This document shows, in pieces, positions 18,403 to 28,148 of a stretch of DNA of 32,870 bases. Under the pieces are notes generated by a model. That model had not been told where the DNA came from. It saw only the letters and a list, made by a program, of their open reading frames with translations, and searched no databases. This stretch comes from Ruminococcus sp. Its GTDB lineage: Bacteria; Bacillota; Clostridia; Oscillospirales; Ruminococcaceae. A program made the translations under genes and the position numbers. The stretch is taken from NCBI GenBank assembly GCA_014799735.1, contig JAAVHL010000144.1, positions 1-32,870 of the forward strand. The letters run 5' to 3'. Position 1 is the first letter of the stretch; each line of letters opens with the position of its first letter.

Positions 18403-19791
18403 TTAGTAAATGCTTCCTGCCGTACGCGGGAACGGTATAACGTCGCGGATATTTGAAACGCCCGTAACGTACATTATCAGCCGCTCAAAGCCGAGGCCGA
18501 AGCCCGCGTGCTTTGCTCCGCCGTAACGCCGCAGGTCAAGATACCAGCTGTAATCCTCCGCAGACAAGCCAAGCTCGGACATTCTTTCGGTCAGCATATC
18601 AAGACGTTCCTCACGCTGACTTCCGCCGATAAGCTCACCCACTCCGGGGACAAGCAGGTCAACCGCCGCAACGGTCTTTCCGTCATCATTAAGACGCATA
18701 TAGAACGCCTTTATCTCCTTTGGATAATCAGTGACAAAAACAGGCTTTCCGAATACCTTTTCGGTGAGATAACGTTCATGCTCCGTCTGCAAATCGCAGC
18801 CCCAGAATACAGGGTATTCAAACTCGTCCTTGTGCTTTTCGAGAATTTTGATTGCCTCCGTGTAGGGACATCTTGCAAAGTCAGCAGACGCCACTGCCCT
18901 TAGTCTTTCCAGCAGTCCCTTGTCGTAAAAATTATTGCAGAATTCCAGCTCCGCGGGACACTCTTTCAGAAGCGCATTCAAAACATATTTCAGCATATTT
19001 TCCGCAAGCTCCATGTCGTCCTCAAGGTCGGCAAAAGCGATCTCGGGCTCTATCATCCAGAACTCGGCGGCGTGTCTGGGAGTGTAGGATTTCTCCGCGC
19101 GGAATGTTGGCCCGAACGTGTAAATTTTTCCGAACGCCATTGCCATGCACTCGCCCTCAAGCTGACCCGAAACCGTCAGGGACGCGGGCTGTCCGAAAAA
19201 GTCCTCGGCATAGTCCACACGACCCTCGTCATTTTTGGGGACGTCGTCAGGGTCGATCGTAGTAACGCGGAACATCTCTCCCGCGCCCTCGCAGTCGTTT
19301 GCGGTAATTATCGGCGTGTGAGCGTACACAAAGCCGTTTTCCGCAAAAAATCTGTGGAGAGCCTGCGCCGCCGCTGAGCGTATTTTGAACACCGCCTGAA
19401 AGGTGTTTGTACGCATACGCAGATGAGAAATTGTGCGGAGATATTCAAGTCCGTGAGCTTTTTTCTGCAAGGGATAATCGGGAGAGGAAATTCCCTCTGT
19501 CTCAATTTTATCGGCGTTTATTTCAAACTTCTGCTTGGCGTTTGGAGTGGCTATAACACGTCCCGAAACGCTTATCGCCGCGCCCGTGTTGAGCTTGGAA
19601 ATTTCCTCAAAATTATCAAGCTTGTCTGCTTCGGCTACAATCTGAACAGGGGTAAAGCAGCTTCCGTCGGAAATCGAAATAAAAGCTATCCCCTTGCCCG
19701 TGCGGAGGGATTTTATCCAGCCGCAGACTGTAACCGCTTCGGAAAAGCTTTCGGGATTTTCATGCAGTTTTTTAAGTTCGGTACGTTTCAT
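18403..19791 (-). CDS. asnS: Asparaginyl-tRNA synthetase
   Basis: Class II aaRS motifs; [68 protein letters not shown]. Confidence 0.96.
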   Translation of the reverse strand: MKRTELKKLHENPESFSEAVTVCGWIKSLRTGKGIAFISISDGSCFTPVQIVAEADKLDNFEEISKLNTGAAISVSGRVIATPNAKQKFEINADKIETEGISSPDYPLQKKAHGLEYLRTISHLRMRTNTFQAVFKIRSAAAQALHRFFAENGFVYAHTPIITANDCEGAGEMFRVTTIDPDDVPKNDEGRVDYAEDFFGQPASLTVSGQLEGECMAMAFGKIYTFGPTFRAEKSYTPRHAAEFWMIEPEIAFADLEDDMELAENMLKYVLNALLKECPAELEFCNNFYDKGLLERLRAVASADFARCPYTEAIKILEKHKDEFEYPVFWGCDLQTEHERYLTEKVFGKPVFVTDYPKEIKAFYMRLNDDGKTVAAVDLLVPGVGELIGGSQREERLDMLTERMSELGLSAEDYSWYLDLRRYGGAKHAGFGLGFERLIMYVTGVSNIRDVIPFPRTAGSIY

Positions 19792-20009
19792 TTTTGAAGT
19801 CCTTTCATTTTTAAAATTGTATCGTCAGCGGAAATACACTCCGCGTATCTGCCGTTCCAGATGAAATTATTGTAATAGTCACAGCATTTTTCGGCGGTCA
19901 TAAAGCCGTTGTCAAAGGTAGTATTTGCAAGCTGCGGGACAATTATTTTATAGCCCCGCTCAAAGCCGCATTTGACCGCATTTATAATCTTTTTATCAAA
20001 TATCCAAAA
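19788..20009 (-). pseudogene. Headless ORF, probable 3' remnant of a gene formerly upstream of asnS
   Basis: Hand translation gives [73 protein letters not shown]. No usable N-terminal start; its TGA overlaps the asnS ATG (ATGA). Confidence 0.5.
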
Positions 20010-20515
20010 TTATGTACTCCTGTGAAATTCTCAAAAACCTGAGGTTCTTGATTAGTAAATAACGATTTGCGGACAACAATCAGATCATATTTTTCACACA
20101 TTTTCATAATGCCATTTTCATTTACAGCAGGGTCTTCAAGGTAATCTATTATAATTAAATACTTATATTTCATTGTGATTACTTTTTCGAGCAGAGCTTC
20201 AAATGAGTTTCCAAACTTCGCGGCTTCGCCGAGAAGTAAATGCGCTATAATTATATCATATGCCTTGGCAACAGTATCCCCGCATATATCTTTTTCAACT
20301 ACGCTTATATTTTCGTTGTGTTCGGCGATCTCTTTGATAGAGCTTATTTTTCTTATATCGCCCGGATATACAACCGCGTCAACAGGAGTATTGGGAAATG
20401 AATTTACAATTATAGACAGACTTGTCCTTCCGCTCCCTGCGTCAAGTATACTTGTAATGTCCTCTCTTTTTATAAGCTCAAGAAAATCATTTAAAATTAT
20501 TCTATGCCCTTTCAC
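19982..20515 (-). CDS. Putative class I SAM-dependent methyltransferase-like protein
   Basis: ITSILDAGSGRTSLSIIVNSFPN...DAVVYPGDIRKI; GTG start preceded by GGGAGGACTACCG. Confidence 0.6.
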   Translation of the reverse strand: MKGHRIILNDFLELIKREDITSILDAGSGRTSLSIIVNSFPNTPVDAVVYPGDIRKISSIKEIAEHNENISVVEKDICGDTVAKAYDIIIAHLLLGEAAKFGNSFEALLEKVITMKYKYLIIIDYLEDPAVNENGIMKMCEKYDLIVVRKSLFTNQEPQVFENFTGVHNFGYLIKRL

Positions 20516-20531
20516 CGGTAGTCCTCCCAGC

Positions 20532-21068
20532 TTATCTGTATTTCCCCACCGTCTCGTCGCTCCAGACGTGAACCTCGACATACCTTTCGGGACCGTGTTT
20601 CCCGTCGTCGTTCCAGTCCTGTGGCAAGCCGTATTTTTTAATAATTTTCAGTATCTCGTCATAGGTGTAAAGCTTTTGACGGTACTCCTTTCCGTCGTTT
20701 ACAGCCTTGCTGAATGTGGGCATTGAATCGCCGTATGTAAAGGAAAGGGTCGCTGTGTCAAATTCCTCAATGGGAATTTTCACAAAGCCGCAGTCCTCAT
20801 ACCAAGTACTGAGCCATGGGCTATGCTCAACCACCATATAGTGAGGCGGTGTGCGGAGAATTTTCCCGCCCTTTTTCAGAAATTCGGTACGCAGGATCTC
20901 CTCGCAGTTCCGTCTGTACTCAACATATTTGTCATGTCTTTCCGCGCCTTGGGAATTGGGCTTCTCGGCTTTTATTTTTTCAAGGACAGCTTTCGCTTCC
21001 GGGACAGGAAGCTCCGACAAATTTCGGAACGGTGTTCCCGATTTGTCGTAATAATGATACAAGTACAT
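20532..21068 (-). CDS. Conserved hypothetical protein
   Basis: 178 aa MYLYHYYDKSGTPFRNLSELP...LRTEFLKKGGKILRTPPHYMVVEHSPWLSTWY; recognisable as a recurrent Firmicutes protein of unknown function. Confidence 0.7.
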   Translation of the reverse strand: MYLYHYYDKSGTPFRNLSELPVPEAKAVLEKIKAEKPNSQGAERHDKYVEYRRNCEEILRTEFLKKGGKILRTPPHYMVVEHSPWLSTWYEDCGFVKIPIEEFDTATLSFTYGDSMPTFSKAVNDGKEYRQKLYTYDEILKIIKKYGLPQDWNDDGKHGPERYVEVHVWSDETVGKYR

Positions 21069-21089
21069 TCTGTACCTCCATTATAATTT

Positions 21090-21776
21090 TCAGACCAAAC
21101 GCCCGCTAAGAAAACCACAGAATTTATCATACGCTTCTAAATAAATTTTATAGTTTAATTCAGTCGCGAATTTATTGTAATAGTAACTATAGCCTTCTCC
21201 GTTTCCGTATAAAAGAATACACTGCCGGTCGTTATTTTCATCATATTTTATTCCATAGTATTTGTAATGACCGGTCGGGTATTCCGGATCATCATATCTG
21301 ACCCCGGAATCCCGCTTAACAGCTGTTCCGTTTATCTGCAATAATTCCTTATAGTATTCAATCAATTTATTTTCAGGTATTATGACTAAATCCTTTTCTG
21401 TAAACACATTTTCATACTTACTATACAGCTTGAAATCTATTTCGGAGCATACCGCTTCTTCAAGCCTGTCGTAAACATCGGGGACTTCATAGATCTCATC
21501 GGGAGCAATGTTCCTGAAATCGTACATCTTCATTTCACCCGTGTTTGTTATGTAGCAGCCGAGAATGTTTGTATCATCATAATTATGAGACATAACAAAC
21601 ACAATTTCGGGTATATTTTCTGCAAGTGCGTCAAGCTCTTCCTCGCTTAAAGTTACAGCTGTCGTTTCGGAAACCGTTGTTTCTTCCGGCACAGTTTCTC
21701 CCGCTTTTACATATCTGAAATGTATTGCGGCAACGACCGCTGCAAGCAGACATACAAATACTTTTACAGCATTCAT
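21090..21776 (-). CDS. Hypothetical exported/membrane-anchored protein
   Basis: N-terminal hydrophobic segment MNAVKVFVCLLAAVVAAIHF then Thr/Glu-rich linker; 228 aa. Confidence 0.6.
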   Translation of the reverse strand: MNAVKVFVCLLAAVVAAIHFRYVKAGETVPEETTVSETTAVTLSEEELDALAENIPEIVFVMSHNYDDTNILGCYITNTGEMKMYDFRNIAPDEIYEVPDVYDRLEEAVCSEIDFKLYSKYENVFTEKDLVIIPENKLIEYYKELLQINGTAVKRDSGVRYDDPEYPTGHYKYYGIKYDENNDRQCILLYGNGEGYSYYYNKFATELNYKIYLEAYDKFCGFLSGRLV

Positions 21777-21790
21777 AATTTCCTCCGTTA

Positions 21791-22555
21791 TTAACGTTCC
21801 GCAGCATAGACCGCAAGCTCAAGGGCAATATCAAAATGTCCCGCGTCGTGCTGAGTACCCTTTATCTCTCCGTCTTTATGTCTCTTGTCCCATTCGGGAG
21901 CGTCCAGCAGGTCTGCGCTTGTAAAAAACGTGTACAGCTCCAAGCCCCTGAAATCGCACATCGCCTGCAAGCCCGCGCACTCCATTTCGACCGAAATGCA
22001 GCCGTCAGCCTTGTGCTTTTCAAAATTATTTACGGTCTCTCTGTAAAACGAATCGATAGTCCATGTCTTTCCCTTAACATAGGGGATACCGTTTTCACGC
22101 ATAAAATCCGCAACGATATCGGAATTTTTTACGGTGACATAATCGGAAGCAGGCATATAGTGATAGGACGTGCCCTCGTCCCGATAAGCTTCGGTGGGTA
22201 CCATTACTTTCCCGTGGGCTATTTCCTTGTCCAGACAGCCCGCCCCGCCGAATACAACATATTTTTTCGTTTTTATTATCGACAGACTGTCCTCAACCGT
22301 TCCAACACAGGCGGGGGCTCCCACATAAGTTTTATAGAAAGCAATTTTCTTTCCCGCACAGTCGATCTGATAGACGGGGGTATCTCCCGTCGCAAAGCGG
22401 AATGTGCCGATTTGTTTGCAGTCATAATTCTCTGTCACAAATTTTTCTATTTTCTCGGAAAACGTCAGAATGCACGCGTCAACAGCGGGCGCATTTTCAT
22501 TTATCCGCGGCTCAATTATTGCTTTTGATTTATTATCAAATGTTTCGGTTATCAT
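21791..22555 (-). CDS. Nucleoside phosphorylase family protein (uridine phosphorylase-like)
   Basis: VVFGGAGCLDKEIAHGKVMVPTEAYRDEGTSYHY, CISVEMECAGLQAMC; RBS AAAGGAG before MITETF. Confidence 0.88.
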   Translation of the reverse strand: MITETFDNKSKAIIEPRINENAPAVDACILTFSEKIEKFVTENYDCKQIGTFRFATGDTPVYQIDCAGKKIAFYKTYVGAPACVGTVEDSLSIIKTKKYVVFGGAGCLDKEIAHGKVMVPTEAYRDEGTSYHYMPASDYVTVKNSDIVADFMRENGIPYVKGKTWTIDSFYRETVNNFEKHKADGCISVEMECAGLQAMCDFRGLELYTFFTSADLLDAPEWDKRHKDGEIKGTQHDAGHFDIALELAVYAAER

Positions 22556-22557
22556 AA

Positions 22558-23628
22558 TTATTCTCCTTTGCGTACTGCGTACAAATTCGTCTCCCACGCG
22601 GGAATATAAAGCTGGTGTCTGACGTAAAGCTTCAGCTCGGGATTAATGCTTTTTATCAGCAGCGGAAGCTCAAACATATCCTCGTTTCGGTGGTAAAGGG
22701 AACAGAGAATTTTCGCGCCGTTTTCAATGTGACGGCGTGCGCCCAATAACGCCTCACGCTCGCCGCCCTCAACGTCAAGCTTCAGTACTGTAACATTTTC
22801 GGGGACGGCTTCGTCTACCGCAAGGACGGGTATCTCCACCGTCTTTCCCGAGCCGTTTTCGCGGGACATTCTCCCCTCGTTTGCGGAGATTTTTACAGTG
22901 CCGTTTTCCCGTCCCGCCGCGGCGTTGAACAGGGTAATTTTTTCGCTTTCGGGGAGATTTTTTGTAAGCTTGCGGAAATTTTTAGGGTTAGGCTCAAAGG
23001 CGTAAATGTGACGGAATTTTTCTCCGCAGGCTTCAATAAATTCGGCGGCGGTGTCTCCGTTATAAGCACCCAAATCCGCAAAAATTTCTTCATTTCCGAG
23101 CGGGATAATTTCACCGTAAATCTCCTCTTTCGGGGACGTGCATTTGTTTAAGTATTCTATCTTGCCGCTTATTTTAAAATTAAGCACGTTCGCATAGGTC
23201 TGACGGGACTTTTCGTCCGCAAGCATATCATAGGCAGCCTGAATTTTCTCCGCGTTTTCCTGACAGTAGGCATAAGTAAACAAGCCCTCCCCCGCGACGG
23301 GAACGTCGGGAGCAAGGAGAATATGCCGCTTTGCGATTTCATTTATCCTGTCGTAAAGACTTTGATACCCCGCCGCAAATGCAAGGACGATAACAAAGTC
23401 GTCAATAAGAGCCTCAATTTGTGAAAGCGTATGGACTAAATGTCCCTGAAAGGTATGCCCGCGGACAAATTCGTCGCTTGCGAAAAAGCCCGCAAGGGGT
23501 ATGCGGTACTGCTCGAAAACACGCATTATCTTTAACGCCCCGTCCCCCATGCCATAAATGAACACAGGGAGATCGGTGCTTTTCAGATAGTCCCAGCAGT
23601 CGGTTTTTTCGGTGATAAAGTCGAGCAT
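22558..23628 (-). CDS. FkbM family methyltransferase
   Basis: EIFADLGAYNGDTAAEFIE, IYAFEPNPKNFRKL, VLKLDVEGGEREALLGAR. Confidence 0.88.
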   Translation of the reverse strand: MLDFITEKTDCWDYLKSTDLPVFIYGMGDGALKIMRVFEQYRIPLAGFFASDEFVRGHTFQGHLVHTLSQIEALIDDFVIVLAFAAGYQSLYDRINEIAKRHILLAPDVPVAGEGLFTYAYCQENAEKIQAAYDMLADEKSRQTYANVLNFKISGKIEYLNKCTSPKEEIYGEIIPLGNEEIFADLGAYNGDTAAEFIEACGEKFRHIYAFEPNPKNFRKLTKNLPESEKITLFNAAAGRENGTVKISANEGRMSRENGSGKTVEIPVLAVDEAVPENVTVLKLDVEGGEREALLGARRHIENGAKILCSLYHRNEDMFELPLLIKSINPELKLYVRHQLYIPAWETNLYAVRKGE

Positions 23629-23631
23629 GGA

Positions 23632-24036
23632 TCAGTCCTCGTCGTGGTCGCAGTCGATATGCATATCGGACGCTATCATGTCCCTGCCGCGGGTGCGGTA
23701 TTTATCCCGCTGGATATCGACCTGCTTTTCAAAGATGTTCATGAAGTCCCGCGGATTTTTGATTGAGGTCACCTCTTTCACGGGAGTATCCGTGTCGCGG
23801 CAGTTGATGATAACTGTTCCGCAGCCGAAGATACGCTGCCCGAAGGGCTGGCGCAGGCTTTTGTCCACAACGCGGTAAAGCTCTATCTCGTCCTCGGTAA
23901 TGGACAGAAAGCCCTTGCGGGTAATGAATTTTTTCTCGGTAAGAATATATCTTGTGAACGAAAGGGGAAGTCCGAAAAGAGTGCGCTTTTTATCAGTCCA
24001 GATCGTTTCGTAGCCGCTGTTTGAATTGTTTGCCAT
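23632..24036 (-). CDS. Bacterial PH-domain-like protein (YdbS/bPH2 type)
   Basis: SFTRYILTEKKFITRKGFLSITEDEIELYRVVDKSLRQPFGQRIFGCGTVII. Confidence 0.75.
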   Translation of the reverse strand: MANNSNSGYETIWTDKKRTLFGLPLSFTRYILTEKKFITRKGFLSITEDEIELYRVVDKSLRQPFGQRIFGCGTVIINCRDTDTPVKEVTSIKNPRDFMNIFEKQVDIQRDKYRTRGRDMIASDMHIDCDHDED

Positions 24037-24071
24037 AATATCAGTTCCTCTCTTTAAAGCTTTGTAAATTG

Positions 24072-26810
24072 TTATTCATAAATCCTGTTAAGCATGACTT
24101 TTCTGTTCTTGCGTTCATAAAGTCCTATCAGGACGACTGCAAGTATTCCGATAGGGGAAACTATAAGTCCAAGAGCAAGTCCCTTGGGGAAGAATTTCAT
24201 TTCCACGGTATGAGTTCCCGCGCTCATTGGAATGCCTACCAGCGCGTCGTTTGCGACCTTGACAGGCTCGGTCTTTACGCCGTCCACAAGAACAGTCCAG
24301 CCGGGCTCCCACGAAATTGTGGTGAACAGTATTCCGTCCTCTTCGGCTGTGACCGTACCCTTGAGATGATCCTCCTTGAAGCTTTCTATCTCAAGGGGCT
24401 GACGCTTAAGCTCGTCTATAGCTTCGCGGAACATTCCCTCGTCAAGATAGTAGAAATAATTCTCCTTGAAAAGAACCTCTTTCTTTTTCTCGGTAATGGT
24501 GGTGATAAAGGAAAGCTCGTCCCCCGCGTTAAATTTTCCAAGCGGCTGAATGCACATTCTTCCCGCCTCGTAGTAGTAGTCCACAAAATCCTTGTTGAGC
24601 CACAGGTTTACTTCCCGCTCGTACTGGGAGGGGAAATACATATAGATCATATCGTCCGTGGGAGCTTCAAAGATAAACTCAATATGGGAGTTCTCGCCGT
24701 CTATTCTCGGCACGTATTTTGTGTGAGTTCCGTAGGTTGAGGGCTTTGCGTTTTCGGGAACGATCTCGTAGTCCTCTATCCTTTTGAAGAACTCCCGGTA
24801 CTCGTCCGACAGCAGCGCGGACAGAAGCTTGTTCTGGTTTTCAAAGGGATTTTCCCATGAATCGAAGCTCAGGTCTGCTATAGACTCGTCCGCCATGAAT
24901 GCAACGGGCAGAGCGTAGGGGTTTTCGTAAACGTACATTATCTCCTTTTTGTCGCCGTTTGCAAGCACAAGCTTGTCGTAATGCTTTGACTTCTCAACGT
25001 CGGGAGGAGGCGTTATTCCGTTCTCGTCGGGCTGAGGGGCATTGCCCTTTTCCATAACGTATTTTATTCCGAATATCGCGTCGGTAACATAAGTGGCTCC
25101 CTTGTACTTGATGTAGTGTCCGCCGTAGGAAAAGCCTAAATTCCGCAGGAACTGTATGGGCGCGGCGTTAAGGGTGGAGCTTGAATGGGAAAGTCCGAAG
25201 GAGCCGAAAGCCATAGGGTCGTTTACGGTGCGGTGGAAATTCTTTTCTATCCTGTAGACGGGGCTGTCGTCCATTTCGTATATCTTCTCCACGGTGTTAC
25301 GTCCGAGGGTGATGTATCTGTTGTAGGAACTGTATTTGGAGTACACAACGTCCTTGTCGATCTTGTACATGGTATAGGAGGACGTTACCGTCATCTCCGC
25401 GATAACAAGTATCGCTATTGCAATCGGCACGGGCTTTACCTTGTAGTGCTTTTTCTGGAGGTACAGCATCAGCGCATAAAGTCCTGCCATAAGTATGGTA
25501 AACCATACCGTCGCAAGGATATTCATTTTTTCGATATCCTTGCCGTTTGCTGAGACGGTGGGGTTCTGCTTGTCAAGATATAAAACGTATGCCGCAAGCA
25601 GGAAGAACGTCCCGCCTATTTCCTTGAAGCTTATCCCCTCGATGCGTTCAAAAGCCTGCGCCGCCATGACAAGCATAAGGAAGCTGATGGTGAACGAGTA
25701 TCTGTAGGGCAGCCAGTTGGGCACCTGAAAGCCGTGCCATACGAGGTCAACAGTGGACATATACATTGACAGTATCACCGACAGAGTAAGAAGTCCGAAG
25801 CCTATCTTCTGACGGAGCTTGATGTTGCTGTTGAAGAAATAAAGCGGAATAAGCAGTATTGTTATTACCCCGCAGTAGACGACCGGCGAGCCCTCGGGAC
25901 GGCAGGTGTCGTAAACGTTGGGAAGGATATTCATGAAAAAGTCCGCAAAATCAAACTGGGTTTTCATTTCGTAGCTTGGTTCGGAGAACTCAAATTTGCC
26001 GAGGCTGAGGCTGTAGTAAAGGGGTATGAGCAGCCATGCCGCGCAGACCGCGGCTATAACTCCTCCGCAGGCGAATTTAACGCCCGACAGCAGCATATGC
26101 TTGAAATGGAACGGAAGAGTATCCTTTGCGATAAAAAAGTAGTACGCGATAAAGTACAGACAGCAGAAAATTGCGATCATCCAGCCGATGTAGAAATTCG
26201 CTATAAACATCAGCGCAAGGGGAATTATAAACAGCAGCCATTCTCCCTTTTCGATAAGGCGTTCTATTCCCAGACAGATTATAGGCAGGTAGATAAGACC
26301 GTCCAGCCACATGGGATCCATAAGCTGTACTATCATGTACGCCATAAGGCTGTACAGGATTGAAAAAATAAGCGCGGTATAGGGCGCGGTGTTTTTGGAC
26401 TTCCGCAGGTACATACAGAACGTTACCGAAGCCGAGCCGACCTTTAACATCTGCATGATAAGCAGGGAGGTGGTCATTATTGAGCGGGGCAGGAGCATTA
26501 TGATAATGGTGAACGGACTTGCCAGATAGTAGGCGAAGATACCCATTGTTTCTCCCGTAAGGTTGCGGCTCCAGCTGTTTACGAAGCTGCCGTTCCCCCA
26601 GAAAGCGTCCCGCAGATTTTCGTAGTAGTAAACGTACTGACCGCTCAGGTCAAGCACCAGCACGGACTCGTCCCCGAACGGATAGATGCCGAAAATAAAG
26701 TAGGACACCAGCAATACTATCATGGGGATAAAGAACGCGAAAAGGTATATCCCCTTGTTTATGAGAAGATTTCTGAAGCTGAATTTCAGCGATATCTGTG
26801 AATTTTTCAA
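24072..26810 (-). CDS. YfhO family multi-spanning membrane protein
   Basis: 912 aa; MIVLLVSYFIFGIYPFGDESVLVLDLSGQYVYYYENLRDAFWG, many TMs, C-terminal VLVDGVKTEPVKVANDALVGIPMSAGTHTVEMKFFPKG. Confidence 0.93.
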   Translation of the reverse strand: MKNSQISLKFSFRNLLINKGIYLFAFFIPMIVLLVSYFIFGIYPFGDESVLVLDLSGQYVYYYENLRDAFWGNGSFVNSWSRNLTGETMGIFAYYLASPFTIIIMLLPRSIMTTSLLIMQMLKVGSASVTFCMYLRKSKNTAPYTALIFSILYSLMAYMIVQLMDPMWLDGLIYLPIICLGIERLIEKGEWLLFIIPLALMFIANFYIGWMIAIFCCLYFIAYYFFIAKDTLPFHFKHMLLSGVKFACGGVIAAVCAAWLLIPLYYSLSLGKFEFSEPSYEMKTQFDFADFFMNILPNVYDTCRPEGSPVVYCGVITILLIPLYFFNSNIKLRQKIGFGLLTLSVILSMYMSTVDLVWHGFQVPNWLPYRYSFTISFLMLVMAAQAFERIEGISFKEIGGTFFLLAAYVLYLDKQNPTVSANGKDIEKMNILATVWFTILMAGLYALMLYLQKKHYKVKPVPIAIAILVIAEMTVTSSYTMYKIDKDVVYSKYSSYNRYITLGRNTVEKIYEMDDSPVYRIEKNFHRTVNDPMAFGSFGLSHSSSTLNAAPIQFLRNLGFSYGGHYIKYKGATYVTDAIFGIKYVMEKGNAPQPDENGITPPPDVEKSKHYDKLVLANGDKKEIMYVYENPYALPVAFMADESIADLSFDSWENPFENQNKLLSALLSDEYREFFKRIEDYEIVPENAKPSTYGTHTKYVPRIDGENSHIEFIFEAPTDDMIYMYFPSQYEREVNLWLNKDFVDYYYEAGRMCIQPLGKFNAGDELSFITTITEKKKEVLFKENYFYYLDEGMFREAIDELKRQPLEIESFKEDHLKGTVTAEEDGILFTTISWEPGWTVLVDGVKTEPVKVANDALVGIPMSAGTHTVEMKFFPKGLALGLIVSPIGILAVVLIGLYERKNRKVMLNRIYE

Positions 26811-26848
26811 AGCGAACCTCCGTTGTTGATTTTTAGATATATACTTTT

Positions 26849-26877
26849 ATTATAAATGCTTTTCCGCTTCTTTACAA
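26849..26877 (-). promoter_or_regulatory. Predicted promoter for the yfhO-like gene
   Basis: Minus strand TTGTAA-N17-TATAAT. Confidence 0.65.
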
Positions 26878-26927
26878 TAGATTTTGCAATTTTTGTGAAA
26901 AAATATAAAAAAATACCTCCCGACCCC

Positions 26928-26956
26928 TTGTTAAACGGAAAGCAATGTGTTATAAT
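26928..26956 (+). promoter_or_regulatory. Predicted promoter for the NUDIX gene
   Basis: TTGTTA-N17-TATAAT. Confidence 0.65.
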
Positions 26957-27004
26957 GTTAAAAACAGAACATTTGTTGTGCAATTTTTGACCGGAGGTTT
27001 TAAT

Positions 27005-27541
27005 ATGCATCTTTTTGAAAAAACAGTAAGCTCCGAGCTTATTTTCGACGGAAAAATCATCACCGTAAAAAAAGACCAAGCCGAGCTTGAAAACGGCGAG
27101 GTAGTCAGCCGCGAGCTGGTGGTACACCCGGGCGGAGTATGCGTCGTTCCCATTACCGACGAGGGCGAGATACTTATGGTACAGCAGTTCAGATATCCTT
27201 TTCAGGAGGTTCTTACCGAGCTTCCCGCAGGCAAGCTGGAGTTCGGAGAAGATCACCGGGAGGCGGGTCTGAGAGAGCTTCGTGAGGAGACGGGCATGGT
27301 ATGCGAAAAGTTTGAGTATCTGGGCGTGTGCTATCCCTCCGTTGCGTACCTCACCGAGAAAATCCATATGTACCTTGCAACGGGTCTGACCTATCAGTCC
27401 CAGTCCCTTGACGAGGACGAATTCCTTGACGTGATAAAGGTAAAGCTTGAGGACGCCGTTCAAATGGTCATGGACGGAAAGCTTCCCGACGCAAAAACTC
27501 AGTGCGCCGTACTCAAGGCGGCAAGGATACTTGGCAAATAA
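27005..27541 (+). CDS. NUDIX hydrolase, ADP-ribose pyrophosphatase type
   Basis: LPAGKLEFGEDHREAGLRELREETGM; start trimmed to MHLFEKTVSSELIFDGKIITVKKDQ (RBS CCGGAGG). Confidence 0.93.
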   Translation: MHLFEKTVSSELIFDGKIITVKKDQAELENGEVVSRELVVHPGGVCVVPITDEGEILMVQQFRYPFQEVLTELPAGKLEFGEDHREAGLRELREETGMVCEKFEYLGVCYPSVAYLTEKIHMYLATGLTYQSQSLDEDEFLDVIKVKLEDAVQMVMDGKLPDAKTQCAVLKAARILGK

Positions 27542-27550
27542 GCAAATAAA

Positions 27551-27587
27551 AAACTTTACCCGACCTTTGTACGGGTCGGGTAAAGTC
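27551..27587 (+). terminator. Intrinsic terminator between convergent NUDIX and spoVG genes
   Basis: ACTTTACCCGACC...GGTCGGGTAAAGT. Confidence 0.75.
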
Positions 27588-27655
27588 AAGTGCGGTATCG
27601 CTTTGAAGAAGCAAATATGCCGTGGGGACAATTATGTCAGCGGGGACTCCCCGCC

Positions 27656-27952
27656 TTAAAAACCTGCTTCCTCTGCTTCTGCTTCTGCCTGCATCTGCTC
27701 TATATGGCGGGTGTAAGCTTCGAGGATCTCGTCCTCAACAAGCTTGCGGGCGTCGGGAGAGATCGGGTGAACGATATCCCTGAAAATTCCGCTTTCATCC
27801 TTCCTGCTGGGCATTGCAACGAACAGTCTTTCATCACCCTGAACGACCTTGATGTCGTGTACGGCGAGCATATTGTCGATGGTGATGGAAATAACTGCCC
27901 TGAGTCTGCCCTCGGGTATAATTTTCCTGATCTTAATGTCTGTGATGTTCAT
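27656..27952 (-). CDS. spoVG: Septation/sporulation regulator SpoVG
   Basis: MNITDIKIRKI...AVISITIDNMLAVHDIKVVQGDERLFVAMPSRKDESGIFRDIVHPISPDARKLVEDEIL; RBS AAGGAGG. Confidence 0.96.
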   Translation of the reverse strand: MNITDIKIRKIIPEGRLRAVISITIDNMLAVHDIKVVQGDERLFVAMPSRKDESGIFRDIVHPISPDARKLVEDEILEAYTRHIEQMQAEAEAEEAGF

Positions 27953-28148
27953 TAGAAACGTCCTCCTTAATAATTGACATTTGCGGTATACTTAACTACA
28001 AACATATTATTAAACATTTAATGGTAAAATATTCAGTATGAAAAATAAAAATTTGCCGATAATATGTATGCCGCTATCCTATAGTATAGCAGATTATTTT
28101 TAAAATTTTTTAACTTTTTCTGAAACAAAAATATGCGGGGTGTAATTT

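Noticed and set aside
19788-20020. T-box riboswitch upstream of asnS
   Set aside because: No T-box sequence (TGGNACCGCG-like) or antiterminator seen; the region reads as an open frame.
26807-27631. 274-aa minus-strand ORF opposite the NUDIX gene
   Set aside because: Spans promoter and terminator elements and is antisense to an intact Nudix box.
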